Positions 1 to 8,382 of a stretch of 64,000 nt of DNA are shown here, in pieces (position 1 is the first letter of the stretch; each line of letters opens with the position of its first letter). This DNA is from Methylibium rhizosphaerae (GTDB taxonomy: Bacteria; Pseudomonadota; Gammaproteobacteria; Burkholderiales; Burkholderiaceae_C): the NCBI RefSeq assembly GCF_006386545.1, contig NZ_SWAR01000010.1, forward strand, positions 62,001 to 126,000. The letters run 5' to 3'. A model generated the notes under the pieces. It saw only the letters and a program-made list of their open reading frames with translations, was not told the DNA's origin and searched no databases. The translations under genes and the position numbers were made by a program.

Positions 1-99
1 ATGGTGATGGCGCGCTGGCTGGCCGAACGGCCGGGCCGAGCCTTCACCGCCGCCGACTGGTCCGCCGCGCCGCCCTGCGGCAGCCACTGGCGCCTGTGA
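1..99 (+). CDS. 3' end of an unidentified gene (partial)
   Basis: The window opens inside a plus-strand reading frame (frame 1) that ends with TGA at 97-99. The visible 32 residues are the C-terminus of a protein starting outside the window. They are rich in Trp and Ala and end in SHWRL. I do not recognise the family and give no function. The gene converges on nth, with 12 bp between the two stop codons. An in-frame ATG at position 1 is probably internal. Confidence 0.45.
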   Translation: MVMARWLAERPGRAFTAADWSAAPPCGSHWRL

Positions 100-111
100 T
101 GCGACGGCGGC

Positions 112-771
112 CTACTGCGGCTGCAGCAGCTTGTCCTCGTAGTGGCACCAGGGCACCACCTTGCATTCCCAGCAGCGCGGCTTGCGCGCCTGGCAGATGT
201 AGCGCCCATGCAGGATGAGCCAGTGGTGCGCATCGCCCATGTAGGCCTCGGGCACGCGCTCGAGCAGCCCGAGCTCCACCTTCAGCGGGTTCTGGCCCGG
301 CGCCAGGCCGGTGCGGTTGCTCACGCGGAAGATGTGCGTATCCACTGCCATGGTCGGCTCGCCGAAGGCCACGTTGAGCACCACGTTGGCCGTCTTGCGC
401 CCCACGCCGGGCAATGCCTCGAGTGCCTCGCGCGAGCGCGGCACCTCGCCGCCATGGCGTTCCACCAGGATGCGGCAGGTCTCGAGCAAATGCTTCGCCT
501 TGTTGCGATACAGGCCGATGGTCTTGATGTGCTCGCACAGGCGGTCGTAGCCGAGGTCGAGCATCGCCTGCGGCGTGTTGGCCACCGGGAAGAGGCGCCG
601 GGTGGCCTTGTTCACGCCCACGTCGGTGGCCTGGGCCGACAGCAGCACTGCGGCCAGGAGCTCGAACACCGAGGTGTATTCCAGCTCAGAGGCCGGTTGT
701 GGATTGGCGGCCTTCAGCGTGGCGAAAAGCGCCTCGATGTCAGCGGGCGTCATCAGCGTCGTCTGCGTCAT
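112..771 (-). CDS. nth: Endonuclease III (DNA glycosylase/AP lyase)
   Basis: Base-excision repair enzyme that removes oxidised pyrimidines and nicks abasic sites in the cytoplasm. The 219-residue product aligns over its full length with the E. coli family. The helix-hairpin-helix LPGVGRKTANVV holds the catalytic Lys, VDTHIFRV holds the catalytic Asp, and the C-terminus carries the four-cysteine [4Fe-4S] loop C-X6-C-X2-C-X5-C. I chose the ATG at 771 (MTQTT); an ATG six codons later (753) fits the family N-terminus equally well, and neither has a clear Shine-Dalgarno sequence. The start lies inside the end of the upstream pseudouridine synthase gene (stop near 740), so the two are probably co-transcribed and translationally coupled. 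Confidence 0.97.
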   Translation of the reverse strand: MTQTTLMTPADIEALFATLKAANPQPASELEYTSVFELLAAVLLSAQATDVGVNKATRRLFPVANTPQAMLDLGYDRLCEHIKTIGLYRNKAKHLLETCRILVERHGGEVPRSREALEALPGVGRKTANVVLNVAFGEPTMAVDTHIFRVSNRTGLAPGQNPLKVELGLLERVPEAYMGDAHHWLILHGRYICQARKPRCWECKVVPWCHYEDKLLQPQ

Positions 772-1504
772 GGGCGCGCAGTGTAGGGGCTGCGCCCATC
801 CAGCCGTCGCGGCCCAGCAGGGCCTGCCAGTCTTCGTTCCACGGTCGCTCGAGGCCCGAGGCGATGCGCAGCGTTTCGCCGGCGCGCGCCGGATGCGGCA
901 GCTCGATCGACAGCGCATGCAGCCACAACCGCTGCAGGCCCAGCCGTCCGGCCCACCAGCGGTTGAGCGGCCCCTTGCCATGGGTCGCATCGCCGATCAC
1001 CGGGTGGGCGATGTGCTTCAGGTGCCGGCGGATCTGGTGGCGCCGGCCGGTGTGCGGCTCGGCCTGCACCAGGGCGGCGCGCGTGGTGGGGTGGCGGCCG
1101 TCGGGCTCGGGCACTTCGAGCACGGCCAGCTGCTTGACGAAGGTCAAGGCCGGCTGGGCGGGGGCTTCGCGCGCGGTGTCTTCCTCTCGCAGCGGATGGT
1201 CCACCCGGGTCTGCCCGGCTGCCGGCCAGCCGCGCACGAAGGCGAGGTAGCGCTTGTGCACCTGACGGCCCTCGAAGGCCGCGCCCAGCTCGCGTGCCAC
1301 CTCGGACGTGAGCGCGAACAGCAGCACGCCGGACGTGCCCTTGTCGAGCCGGTGCACCGGGTAGACCAGCCGGCCGAGCTGGTCGCGCACGATCTGCATC
1401 GCGAACCGGGTCTCGCCCGCGTCGAGTCCGGTGCGATGCACCAGCAGGCCGGGTGGCTTGTGCACGGCCACGAGCCAGGGGTCGATGTGAAGAATGGGCA
1501 GCAC
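740..1504 (-). CDS. truC: tRNA pseudouridine(65) synthase C
   Basis: RluA-type pseudouridine synthase, best matched to TruC, which isomerises U65 in tRNA. Seen: LVAVHKPPGLLVHR near the N-terminus, the catalytic motif PVHRLDKGTSGVLL with its Asp, and the conserved blocks HPTTRAALV and HTGRRHQIRRHLKH. The frame stays open to a TTG at 1558, but the GTG at 1504 makes the protein begin VLPILHIDPW, which aligns exactly with the start of E. coli TruC (MLEILYQDEW), so I use 1504 (254 aa). The 3' end overlaps the nth start. A divergent sensor kinase begins 86 bp upstream. RluA-family members with other targets look similar, so the exact substrate is inferred. Confidence 0.88.
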   Translation of the reverse strand: MLPILHIDPWLVAVHKPPGLLVHRTGLDAGETRFAMQIVRDQLGRLVYPVHRLDKGTSGVLLFALTSEVARELGAAFEGRQVHKRYLAFVRGWPAAGQTRVDHPLREEDTAREAPAQPALTFVKQLAVLEVPEPDGRHPTTRAALVQAEPHTGRRHQIRRHLKHIAHPVIGDATHGKGPLNRWWAGRLGLQRLWLHALSIELPHPARAGETLRIASGLERPWNEDWQALLGRDGWMGAAPTLRAHDADDADDAR

Positions 1505-1590
1505 GGCGACGAAGTTCACACACAAACGGGGCGACACGGCGATGATGCCTTGCCACAATGCGCGAGCGTTGGTGCGCCAGGGGGAGACGC

Positions 1591-4452
1591 ATGACGGTCG
1601 GGGCGGGCCTGGAGGGAGTGCTGCGGGGTGTCGCGCTCAAGTGGGCGTGGCTGCTGCCCATGCTGCTCGTACTGGTGCTCGCTGCTGCCCCGGTGCCGGC
1701 CGCCGGCGACCTGCCGTTGCGGCAGCTGCCTCAGCCGGCCCAGGTGCAGGAACAGCTCAGCCCGGCCTCGAAGGCCTGGCTGCAGGCGCATGCCACGCTG
1801 CGCGTGGCCACCGTGCGCGATTGGCCGCCGATCGACCAGTACGGCGCCAGCGGCCGCTACGAGGGCGTGTCGGCCGAGATGCTGCAGGCCACCGCCCGGC
1901 TGCTGGGCGTGAAACTCGCCCCCCGGCCGTTCGACAACTTCGAGCAGGTCATGAACGCAGTGCGGCTCGGGCAGGTGGATGTCGTCACTTCGGTCGCGCG
2001 CAGCTGGGAACGCGAAGGGGAACTGCACTTCAGCATCCCGTACCTGTCGCTGCCCGTGGCCTACATCGGCCGCCGCGGCACCACCGACTTCTCCGAGCGC
2101 TTCAACTTCGGCGGGCGTTCGGTGGCGGTCGAGCGCGGTTATGTGGCGCAGAACTTCCTCGAGACCACCTACCCCGGCACGCGGCTGTTGACGGTGGACA
2201 GCACGCTGCAGGCCCTGCAGGCGGTGGCCGACGGGCGCGCCGACTTCTACCTCGGCGCACTGCCGCCGGCGCACTACCTCATCGAGTCGCATCGCATGGC
2301 CGACCTGGAGGTGATGCGCACCACGCGGCTGTCGATGGGCAACCTGCACTTCGCCGCCACGGCGGCGCCGCTGCGCGACGCGATCGACGTGGCCCTGCGT
2401 GCCATGGGCAGCGGCGTGCTCGACGAGATCGCCGCCAGCTGGCAGCCGCGCTACCTCTCGCTCACGCCGCAGCGCCAGCCGGCCCTGGGTCCGCGCAGTG
2501 CTGCTGCGGCGGCGCTCGGCGAGCTGCGGGTGGCCTTCGACGTGGGTTTCGGCCCGGTCACCTACGTGGGCGAGGACGGCGAGGCCGCCGGCTTCGCGGT
2601 GGAGATGTTCCGGCGCGTGGCCGATGCCGCCGGCCTGCGCTACCGCTTCGTGGCCATGCCGTCCTTCCGTGAGGGCATGCATGCGGTGCGCGACCGACGG
2701 GCCGACGTGATGCTCGCGGCGGTGCGCACCTTCGACCGGCTGGAGTTCTCGTCCTTCGTGGGGCCGTACTACTCGGCGCCTTCGGTGCTGGTGAGCCGGC
2801 TCGACGGCGGCTGGCCCAGCGTGGCCTCGCTCGGCGGCCGCACGCTGGCGGTGGACGCGGCCCACTACCTCATTCCGATGATCCGACGCGAGGCGCCGGC
2901 GGTGCGCATCCTCGAGACCGGCAGCGTCGAACATTCCTTCGAAGCGGTGGAGCAGGGGCAGGCCGATGCGGCCGTGACCAACCTCGAGGTCGCCGTGCGG
3001 CTCATCAACTCCCGCTTCCTCGGCAAGCTGCAGGTCACCGGCACGGTGGAGGGCAAGCCCAGCGAGCTGTACTTCATGCTGCGCAACGACCAGCCGGAGC
3101 TGGCCGCGGCGCTGAAGCAGGGCTTCGACGTGACCCCGGAGAACGAGCGTCATGCGCTGGCCAACACCTGGCTGCGCACCGAGTACCGGCCCGGGGTGTC
3201 GTGGTGGCGGGTGGCCGCACTGTCCGGCCCGCTGCTGGCCGCGCTGCTGGCCATGGCCTTCTACAACCGGCGGCTCAAGGCCCAGGTGCAGGCCCGGGAA
3301 AGGGCCGAGCAGGCGCTGGCCGCCGAACGCGACCTGGCGCGGCAGGCTGCGATGGCCAAGGCCGAGTTCCTGGCCGAGATGGGCCATGAGGTGCGCACGC
3401 CGCTGGGTGCCATTGCCGGCGGCCTGAAGCTGCTCGAGCGCGAGCAGCTGCCCGAGTCCGCCAGCCGCACGCTCGGCTCGATCAACCGGGCGGCGCAGCA
3501 CCTGGTGGAGCTGCTCAACAACCTGCTCGACGCGGCCAAGCTGGAGGCGCGCAAGATCGAGATGCACGTGCAGCCGCTCGACGTCGGGCGGCTGGTGGGC
3601 GAGGTGATCGAGGAGTTCGAACCGCTCGCGCAATCGCGCGGCGTGAAGCTGTCCACCGAGCTGCCGCAGCCGCCGCTGCCGCGGGTCATGCTCGACGGGC
3701 TGCGCGCGCGCCAGGTGCTGGCCAACCTGGTGTCCAACGCCCTCAAGTTCACGCCGCCGGGCGGCGAGGTGTCCACCCGCCTGCAGGGCCGGGTGGTGGC
3801 CAGCAGCCACAGCGGCGCGCCGGTCTGGGAGCTCTTCTTCGCGGTGCGCGACACCGGCGTGGGCATGTCGGCCGACGTGCGCGAGCGGGTGTTCCAGCGT
3901 TTCGTGCAGGCGCCGGGCGCCGAGCAGCGCTATGGCGGCACCGGCCTCGGCCTCTCGATCGTGCGGCAGCTGATCGACCTGGTGGGCGGCAGCATCGAGG
4001 TGGACAGCGAGCCCGGCAAGGGCAGCGAGTTCCGGGTGCGCGTGCCCGTCGCGCAGGCCCGTGAGCCTGCCGACGACACTGGTGGCCTGCGCTGGCACCG
4101 CGTGCTGCTGGTGGAGGACGATCCGGTGAACCAGGCGCTGTTCGGTGAGGAGCTGCGTTTGCGGGGCCACGAGGTCACCGTGGTGGGCACGGCCGAGGAG
4201 GCGCTGCAGTCGCTGCGCGACCGGCCGCCGGTGGACCTGCTGATCACCGACCTCAACCTGCCGGGGCAGACCGGCCTGCAGTTGGCGACCGCCGCGCGGG
4301 CGCTCGGGCCGGCTCGTTCGCCGCGGCGCGTGGTGGTGCTGTCGGGCGAGGACGCGCCGGCAGGCGGGGCGGCCGGCGTCGACCTGTGGCTGGCCAAGCC
4401 CCGCGGCACTGCCGACCGCGGCTGGCTCAGCGCATTGCGCGAGCTGTGTTGA
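1591..4452 (+). CDS. EvgS/BvgS-like hybrid sensor histidine kinase
   Basis: Membrane hybrid kinase of 953 aa. Order of parts: signal/anchor helix (about 20-35), two tandem periplasmic Venus-flytrap domains of the bacterial SBP_3 type (about 70-290 and 310-535), a transmembrane helix (VAALSGPLLAALLAMAFY), a short coiled coil, HisKA with phospho-acceptor His599 in EMGHEVRTPLG, HATPase with GTGLGLSIV, and a C-terminal receiver with Asp887 in ITDLNLPG. Unlike EvgS and BvgS it has no HPt domain at the end. The ATG at 1591 is preceded by GGGGAG at good spacing, better than the in-frame ATG at 1558. No response regulator gene is adjacent, so the partner and ligand are unknown. The 3' end overlaps the convergent peptidase gene by 26 bp. 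Confidence 0.93.
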   Translation: MTVGAGLEGVLRGVALKWAWLLPMLLVLVLAAAPVPAAGDLPLRQLPQPAQVQEQLSPASKAWLQAHATLRVATVRDWPPIDQYGASGRYEGVSAEMLQATARLLGVKLAPRPFDNFEQVMNAVRLGQVDVVTSVARSWEREGELHFSIPYLSLPVAYIGRRGTTDFSERFNFGGRSVAVERGYVAQNFLETTYPGTRLLTVDSTLQALQAVADGRADFYLGALPPAHYLIESHRMADLEVMRTTRLSMGNLHFAATAAPLRDAIDVALRAMGSGVLDEIAASWQPRYLSLTPQRQPALGPRSAAAAALGELRVAFDVGFGPVTYVGEDGEAAGFAVEMFRRVADAAGLRYRFVAMPSFREGMHAVRDRRADVMLAAVRTFDRLEFSSFVGPYYSAPSVLVSRLDGGWPSVASLGGRTLAVDAAHYLIPMIRREAPAVRILETGSVEHSFEAVEQGQADAAVTNLEVAVRLINSRFLGKLQVTGTVEGKPSELYFMLRNDQPELAAALKQGFDVTPENERHALANTWLRTEYRPGVSWWRVAALSGPLLAALLAMAFYNRRLKAQVQARERAEQALAAERDLARQAAMAKAEFLAEMGHEVRTPLGAIAGGLKLLEREQLPESASRTLGSINRAAQHLVELLNNLLDAAKLEARKIEMHVQPLDVGRLVGEVIEEFEPLAQSRGVKLSTELPQPPLPRVMLDGLRARQVLANLVSNALKFTPPGGEVSTRLQGRVVASSHSGAPVWELFFAVRDTGVGMSADVRERVFQRFVQAPGAEQRYGGTGLGLSIVRQLIDLVGGSIEVDSEPGKGSEFRVRVPVAQAREPADDTGGLRWHRVLLVEDDPVNQALFGEELRLRGHEVTVVGTAEEALQSLRDRPPVDLLITDLNLPGQTGLQLATAARALGPARSPRRVVVLSGEDAPAGGAAGVDLWLAKPRGTADRGWLSALRELC

Positions 4453-5401
4453 ACCGCGGACTCGGCCGCGCGAGGTAGAACCATTCGGCCCCGGCGAGTG
4501 CCGCCGGGTTGGGGAACACGATGCGCCCGTCGGTGGCCGCCGCCACCGGCGTGCCGTCGTGACGCAGGCCGATCACGTCGCCGGCGCGCACCGCATCGAA
4601 GCTGGCCCAGTCGCGCACGAAGCGGTCAGCGTCGTGCGCCTTGTCCACCACCTCGAACAGGTGCAACGCCTCCACGTCGGTGGCGGGCGCGGGCGCCGGT
4701 GCATCGATCAGGCGCAGGTGCGCGAGCGTGTTGAGGATGGCCCGGTACGCCACCTCCGGCGCGCGCGGATCCTCATGCTGGCCGCATTCGAGGGTGAAGC
4801 CCCAGCCACCGACCCGGCGCATGTACTCGGTGGTGCCGACGCCGTAGTCGGCATCGTGCTCGTGCAGCGGCTGCCGGGCGGCGGCGAGCTGCGCGCGGCG
4901 GCGTTCCACGCCGGCCGCATAGGTGCCCAGCCAGCCGTCGACGATGCGGCGCACGCCCAGCCGCACCGCCAGCGCCTCTTCCTCCTCGGCATGGGCAAAG
5001 GGCTCCAGCGTGCCGGTGTTGTTCTCGGGCCCGACCATCGCGAACGGCTCGCCGGCGGTGTGGAAGGAATGCAGGTCGAGCAGCACCTCGTGCCGTGCCA
5101 GCAGCGGGCACAGCCAGTTGGCCACGTGGTCCTCGAACTCGCGGATCTCGCTGGTGGGCGCGAGCTTGCGGTTGAGGTTGCGGTCGCCCTGGCGCTGGCG
5201 GCGTTCGTAGGCCAGAGGATTGGTCACCGGCACGAAGGTCACTTCGCCGGCGATGAGGGCCAGGCGGCCCTGGGCGATGTCGTCGAGCACGCGGCGGATC
5301 GCCACCGTGCCGCAGGTTTCATTGCCGTGCACCGCACCGGTCACGATGAGTCGCGCGCCGGGTGCCGTGCTCTTGAAGTGGATGGATTCGAAGGGGCGCA
5401 T
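4427..5401 (-). CDS. M14-type succinylglutamate desuccinylase/aspartoacylase family protein
   Basis: Zinc-dependent deacylase of the AstE/AspA branch of the carboxypeptidase fold, 324 aa, probably cytoplasmic. Seen: zinc ligands in GAVHGNETCG (His and Glu), a third ligand in LDLHSFH, the substrate-binding stretch GDRNLNR, and a Glu in TLECGQHED suited to the catalytic base. The C-terminal third is a beta-rich domain typical of the family. It is 18 bp downstream of a VanX-like dipeptidase on the same strand and probably in its operon. No other arginine-catabolism (ast) genes are nearby, so I do not call it astE; the true substrate is unknown. Confidence 0.85.
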   Translation of the reverse strand: MRPFESIHFKSTAPGARLIVTGAVHGNETCGTVAIRRVLDDIAQGRLALIAGEVTFVPVTNPLAYERRQRQGDRNLNRKLAPTSEIREFEDHVANWLCPLLARHEVLLDLHSFHTAGEPFAMVGPENNTGTLEPFAHAEEEEALAVRLGVRRIVDGWLGTYAAGVERRRAQLAAARQPLHEHDADYGVGTTEYMRRVGGWGFTLECGQHEDPRAPEVAYRAILNTLAHLRLIDAPAPAPATDVEALHLFEVVDKAHDADRFVRDWASFDAVRAGDVIGLRHDGTPVAAATDGRIVFPNPAALAGAEWFYLARPSPRFNTARAMR

Positions 5402-5419
5402 GGGATGGGTCCTTGCCGG

Positions 5420-6019
5420 TCAGTCCACGCGCGTGAAGTGCTGGCGCACATGGCGGCGGTCGAGCATGTCGAAGTGCCACCATTCGTTGTCGATGCCGTT
5501 GAAGCCGCCGGCCCGCATGGCGTGTCGCAGCAGTTCGCGGTGCCGCACCTGCACGGGCGTGAGTGCACCGCTGGCGAGGTGCAGGGTTTCCAGCTTCGGA
5601 TGCGACAGCTCGTCCATCTCGTCGAAGCCGCTGCCCATGTCGAGCTCGCGGCCGCCGGCATCGAGCACCGTCACGTCCAGCGCCATGCCGAACGAATGGA
5701 TGGAGCCGAGCGCCGGGTCGGCCACGTACTGGCGCAGGCCGGTGCCGTCGAGGAAGTCCCACAGCTGCACCTGCACACGGTGCGGCCGCAAGGCGTCGAG
5801 CACCAGGATGCGGTGGCCCGGCGCGTCCTCGTGCAGTTGCGCGGCGGCGCGTGCCAGGCCGTCGGCGGCGAGCCGGTGCAGCCAGGTGCAATCGAGCGAG
5901 CCGTAGAGGTTGCGGCCGGTGAAGTTGCGCTCGCTTGCGTAGCGCAGGTCCACCGCCACGCCGCGAATGGACGGCAGGTGGCGGAAGTCCGGATGGGAGG
6001 CGACGTCTTCACAGCGCAT
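5420..6019 (-). CDS. D-alanyl-D-alanine dipeptidase (VanX/DdpX-like, M15)
   Basis: Zinc dipeptidase of family M15D, 199 aa. The signature SIHSFGMALDVT supplies a zinc His and Asp, and NEWWHFD supplies the catalytic Glu and the second zinc His; DALRPHRVQ carries the conserved Arg of the active site. There is no signal peptide, as in cytoplasmic DdpX/VanX, which hydrolyse D-Ala-D-Ala dipeptide for nutrient recycling. No vanH or vanA homologue is present, so a role in peptidoglycan-dipeptide scavenging is more likely than glycopeptide resistance. It sits between a YchJ-like gene (48 bp upstream) and the deacylase gene (18 bp downstream), all on the minus strand. Confidence 0.9.
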   Translation of the reverse strand: MRCEDVASHPDFRHLPSIRGVAVDLRYASERNFTGRNLYGSLDCTWLHRLAADGLARAAAQLHEDAPGHRILVLDALRPHRVQVQLWDFLDGTGLRQYVADPALGSIHSFGMALDVTVLDAGGRELDMGSGFDEMDELSHPKLETLHLASGALTPVQVRHRELLRHAMRAGGFNGIDNEWWHFDMLDRRHVRQHFTRVD

Positions 6020-6067
6020 GGAGGCACCGAGGATAGCGGAGCCTCGTGGGCGCGAGCGCGCGCAGGG

Positions 6068-6460
6068 CTATCGGCCGTGCTGGTCGAAGTCGCCGTCGAC
6101 GTAGTACCAGCGCCCCTGCTCGCGCAGGAAGCGGCTGGTCTCGTGCAGGCGGTGTGCCCGGCCGCCCAGCTTGCTGCGGGCGACGAACTCGACGACGGCG
6201 TGGGTGTCGTCCTGCTGCTGGTGGCGTTTCACTTCGAGGCCCAGCCACTTGAGCCCGGGCTCGTCCGCGTCCAGCGCGGCAGGCCGCGTGGATGCATGCC
6301 AGGTGGCCAGCAGGTAGTCGTGCAGCGACAGCACGAAGGCGCTGTAGCGCGAGCGCATCAGCGCTTCGGCGGTGGGGGCGGCCGCCCCTGCATGGAACGG
6401 GCCGCAGCAGCGGTCGTAGCGGTCCTGCGAGCCGCAGGGGCAGGGCTCATGGCCGGTCAT
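6068..6460 (-). CDS. YchJ/UPF0225-type SEC-C motif protein
   Basis: Small 130-aa protein starting with the SEC-C zinc motif (CPCGSQDRYDRCC) seen at the end of SecA and in YchJ. The rest matches the UPF0225 family, with MRSRYSAF and a C-terminal GRWYYVDG block of an NTF2-like fold. Molecular function is not established for the family. Its ATG overlaps the stop of the upstream MarR-GNAT gene in an ATGA, so the two are translationally coupled. Confidence 0.9.
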   Translation of the reverse strand: MTGHEPCPCGSQDRYDRCCGPFHAGAAAPTAEALMRSRYSAFVLSLHDYLLATWHASTRPAALDADEPGLKWLGLEVKRHQQQDDTHAVVEFVARSKLGGRAHRLHETSRFLREQGRWYYVDGDFDQHGR

Positions 6461-7422
6461 AGATCGAGTTCCCAGGTTTCACCGACGAGATCGTGCCCGA
6501 AGCTGTGATGCGGCTCCTGCTTCACCAGCCGGTAGCCGGCCTTCCGGTAGATCGCCCGGGCGGCGGTGAGCACCGAGTTGGTCCACAGCGTGATCTTGCG
6601 GTAGCCCTTGTCGCGTGCGAACCGCTCGCACTCGTCCACCAGCCGCCGGCCCAGGCCCAGGCCGCGCGCGGCCGGCTCCACCAGCAGCATGCGCAGCCGA
6701 GCCACGTTGTCGCCGTATTCGGCCGGCGGCGCCTGCACGAGGAAGACGCAGCCGAGGTTCTCGCCGTCGCGCTCGGCGATCCAGCCGCGCTCGCGCTGCG
6801 GATCGAAGTGGTCGAGGAAGTCGGCTGACACGCGGGCGGCCAGTGCCTCGAAGGCCTGGTTCCAGCCGTATTCCTTCGCATACAGCGCGCCATGGCGCTG
6901 CACCACCCAGCCCATGTCGCCGGGGCGCGGGTCGCGCAGCGTGATCATCGGCGCCGACGAAGAGCCCACCAGCAGCGACTGCACCGTCTGCATGGCCGCG
7001 AGCAGGCGCGACTGTTCCGGCTCGCTCAGGGCTTCGAGCCAATGGGCCACCTGCGAGCTCGAGGCGCAGTCCATGGCGGCGTAGACGCGCCGGCCTTCGG
7101 CTGTGAGCGACAGCTGCTGGGCTCGCGCATCGGTGGCCGAGCGGCTCACGCCGACGAGGCCGGCCTCGCGCAGGCGCCGCAGCAGCCGGCTGAGATAGCC
7201 GGCGTCCAGCGCGAGTTGCGCGGCCAGCCAGCTGGCGGTCGGGGCCTGCCCCGCCTCCTCGGCATGGGCCAGTTCCCACAGGACCCGGGCTTCACTGAGG
7301 CTGTGGTCGGTGGCCAGCAGGCCGTCGTCGAGCAGGCCCAGGTGCTGCGTGTAGAAGCGACCGAAGCGGCGCACCGCGGCGACACGCTGGTCCAGGGCAG
7401 GGGCGTCGGCGGCAGCGGTCAT
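6457..7422 (-). CDS. MarR-family regulator fused to GNAT acetyltransferase
   Basis: Two-domain protein of 321 aa. Residues about 1-150 form a MarR winged helix (SEARVLWELAHAEE, then DAGYLSRLLRRLREAGLV as the recognition region). Residues about 160-321 form a GNAT domain with the acetyl-CoA loop RGLGLGRRLVDECERFA. The fusion type is known in proteobacteria, but the substrate is not. The ATG at 7422 has GGAGG five bases upstream. It is the first gene of a minus-strand run with the YchJ-like, VanX-like and deacylase genes. A TTGCC-AAA-GGCAA inverted repeat 40 bp upstream is a likely autoregulatory operator. Confidence 0.93.
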   Translation of the reverse strand: MTAAADAPALDQRVAAVRRFGRFYTQHLGLLDDGLLATDHSLSEARVLWELAHAEEAGQAPTASWLAAQLALDAGYLSRLLRRLREAGLVGVSRSATDARAQQLSLTAEGRRVYAAMDCASSSQVAHWLEALSEPEQSRLLAAMQTVQSLLVGSSSAPMITLRDPRPGDMGWVVQRHGALYAKEYGWNQAFEALAARVSADFLDHFDPQRERGWIAERDGENLGCVFLVQAPPAEYGDNVARLRMLLVEPAARGLGLGRRLVDECERFARDKGYRKITLWTNSVLTAARAIYRKAGYRLVKQEPHHSFGHDLVGETWELDL

Positions 7423-7461
7423 GGGGCCTCCGTGTGGTGGGTGCTCAAGTCACCTAATTGG

Positions 7462-7474
7462 TTGCCAAAGGCAA
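7462..7474. promoter_or_regulatory. Candidate MarR operator (TTGCC-N3-GGCAA)
   Basis: A perfect 5-3-5 inverted repeat lies in the 131-bp divergent spacer between the MarR-GNAT gene (40 bp from its ATG) and yaaA (80 bp from its ATG). On the minus strand the context is ATACTTGCCTTTGGCAACC, strikingly like the E. coli marO sites ACTTGCCTGGGCAA, though with a 3-bp rather than 2-bp centre. Its position would cover the promoter of the MarR-GNAT operon. Binding is inference. Confidence 0.5.
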
Positions 7475-7553
7475 GTATATGCGCCAGGGCGGCCGATGAC
7501 CACCGGCCGCGTCACGCTGCTACGCTCGCGCCGTTTTTCAACCGGCTGCATCC

Positions 7554-8327
7554 ATGCTGTTCCTGCTCTCTCCTGCCAAGTCTCTCGACTACGACACCCC
7601 GCCGCATGTGGCCAGCCACACGCTGCCGTTGTTTGCCGACCGTGCCGCCGAGCTGATCGGGGTGCTGCGCAATAAGTCCAGCGCCGAGGTGGCCGAACTG
7701 ATGGACCTGAGCGAGTCGCTCGCCGAACTCAACGTGAACCGCTACGCCGCCTGGCAGCGGCGCTTCACCGCGCGCAACAGCAAGCAGGCCGCGCTGGCCT
7801 TCAACGGCGACGTCTACGAAGGGCTTCAGGCCGCCAGCCTGAGCGAGAAAGACCTCGAATGGGCCCAGCAGCACGTGGTCATCCTGAGCGGCCTGTACGG
7901 CGTGCTGCGGCCGCTGGACTGGATGCAGCCCTACCGGCTCGAAATGGGCACGCGCCTGGCCAACCCGCGCGGCAAGGACCTCTACCGCTACTGGGCCGAC
8001 ACCATTGCGCCCCACCTCAACGAGCGACTGGCCGCCGACAAGACGCCGATCGTGGTGAACCTCGCTTCGGAGGAGTATTTCAAGGCGGTGGACCTGAAGG
8101 CGCTGAAGGCGCGGGTGGTGACCTGCGTGTTCGAGGAATGGAAGGGCGGCCGCTACAAGGTGGTGAGCTTCTTCGCCAAGCGGGCGCGTGGGCTGATGGC
8201 CCGGCATGCGATCGAAAAGCGCGTGAAGACGCCCAAGGCGCTCGAGCGCTTCGACCGGGAAGGCTATGCCTTCGACGCTGCCGCCAGCGAGCCCGACCGC
8301 CTGGTGTTCCGGCGTCGACAGGCCTAG
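7554..8327 (+). CDS. yaaA: Peroxide stress protein YaaA (DUF328)
   Basis: 257-aa member of the YaaA/DUF328 family, which in E. coli is induced by peroxide and lowers intracellular unincorporated iron. The N-terminus [16 protein letters not shown] and the blocks [31 protein letters not shown] and [11 protein letters not shown] are diagnostic. Length matches the family. It is transcribed away from the MarR-GNAT gene across a spacer that holds the inverted repeat. The stop codon lies in an imperfect hairpin sequence, and a hydroxylase gene follows 55 bp later on the same strand. Confidence 0.95.
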   Translation: MLFLLSPAKSLDYDTPPHVASHTLPLFADRAAELIGVLRNKSSAEVAELMDLSESLAELNVNRYAAWQRRFTARNSKQAALAFNGDVYEGLQAASLSEKDLEWAQQHVVILSGLYGVLRPLDWMQPYRLEMGTRLANPRGKDLYRYWADTIAPHLNERLAADKTPIVVNLASEEYFKAVDLKALKARVVTCVFEEWKGGRYKVVSFFAKRARGLMARHAIEKRVKTPKALERFDREGYAFDAAASEPDRLVFRRRQA

Positions 8328-8348
8328 TTCACTGACGCAGTGGACTAG
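8324..8348. repeat. 11-bp imperfect inverted repeat after yaaA
   Basis: CTAGTTCACTG, a 3-nt loop (ACG), and CAGTGGACTAG form an 11-bp stem with one G-T pair, and the yaaA stop codon lies inside it. There is no T-run after it, so it is not a clear intrinsic terminator. It could slow RNA decay or act as a weak terminator before the next gene. Confidence 0.4.
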
Positions 8349-8382
8349 TCACCAGTCACCCGTCACTGCCAAAATCGCCCCA

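Noticed and set aside
4427-5401. Calling the M14-type gene astE (arginine succinyltransferase pathway)
   Set aside because: No other ast genes nearby, and family members act on several acyl substrates.
5420-6019. Vancomycin resistance gene vanX
   Set aside because: No vanH/vanA/vanR/vanS genes; chromosomal DdpX-like dipeptidases look the same and serve nutrition.
8324-8348. Intrinsic terminator after yaaA
   Set aside because: Stem is present but there is no T-tract; listed only as an inverted repeat.
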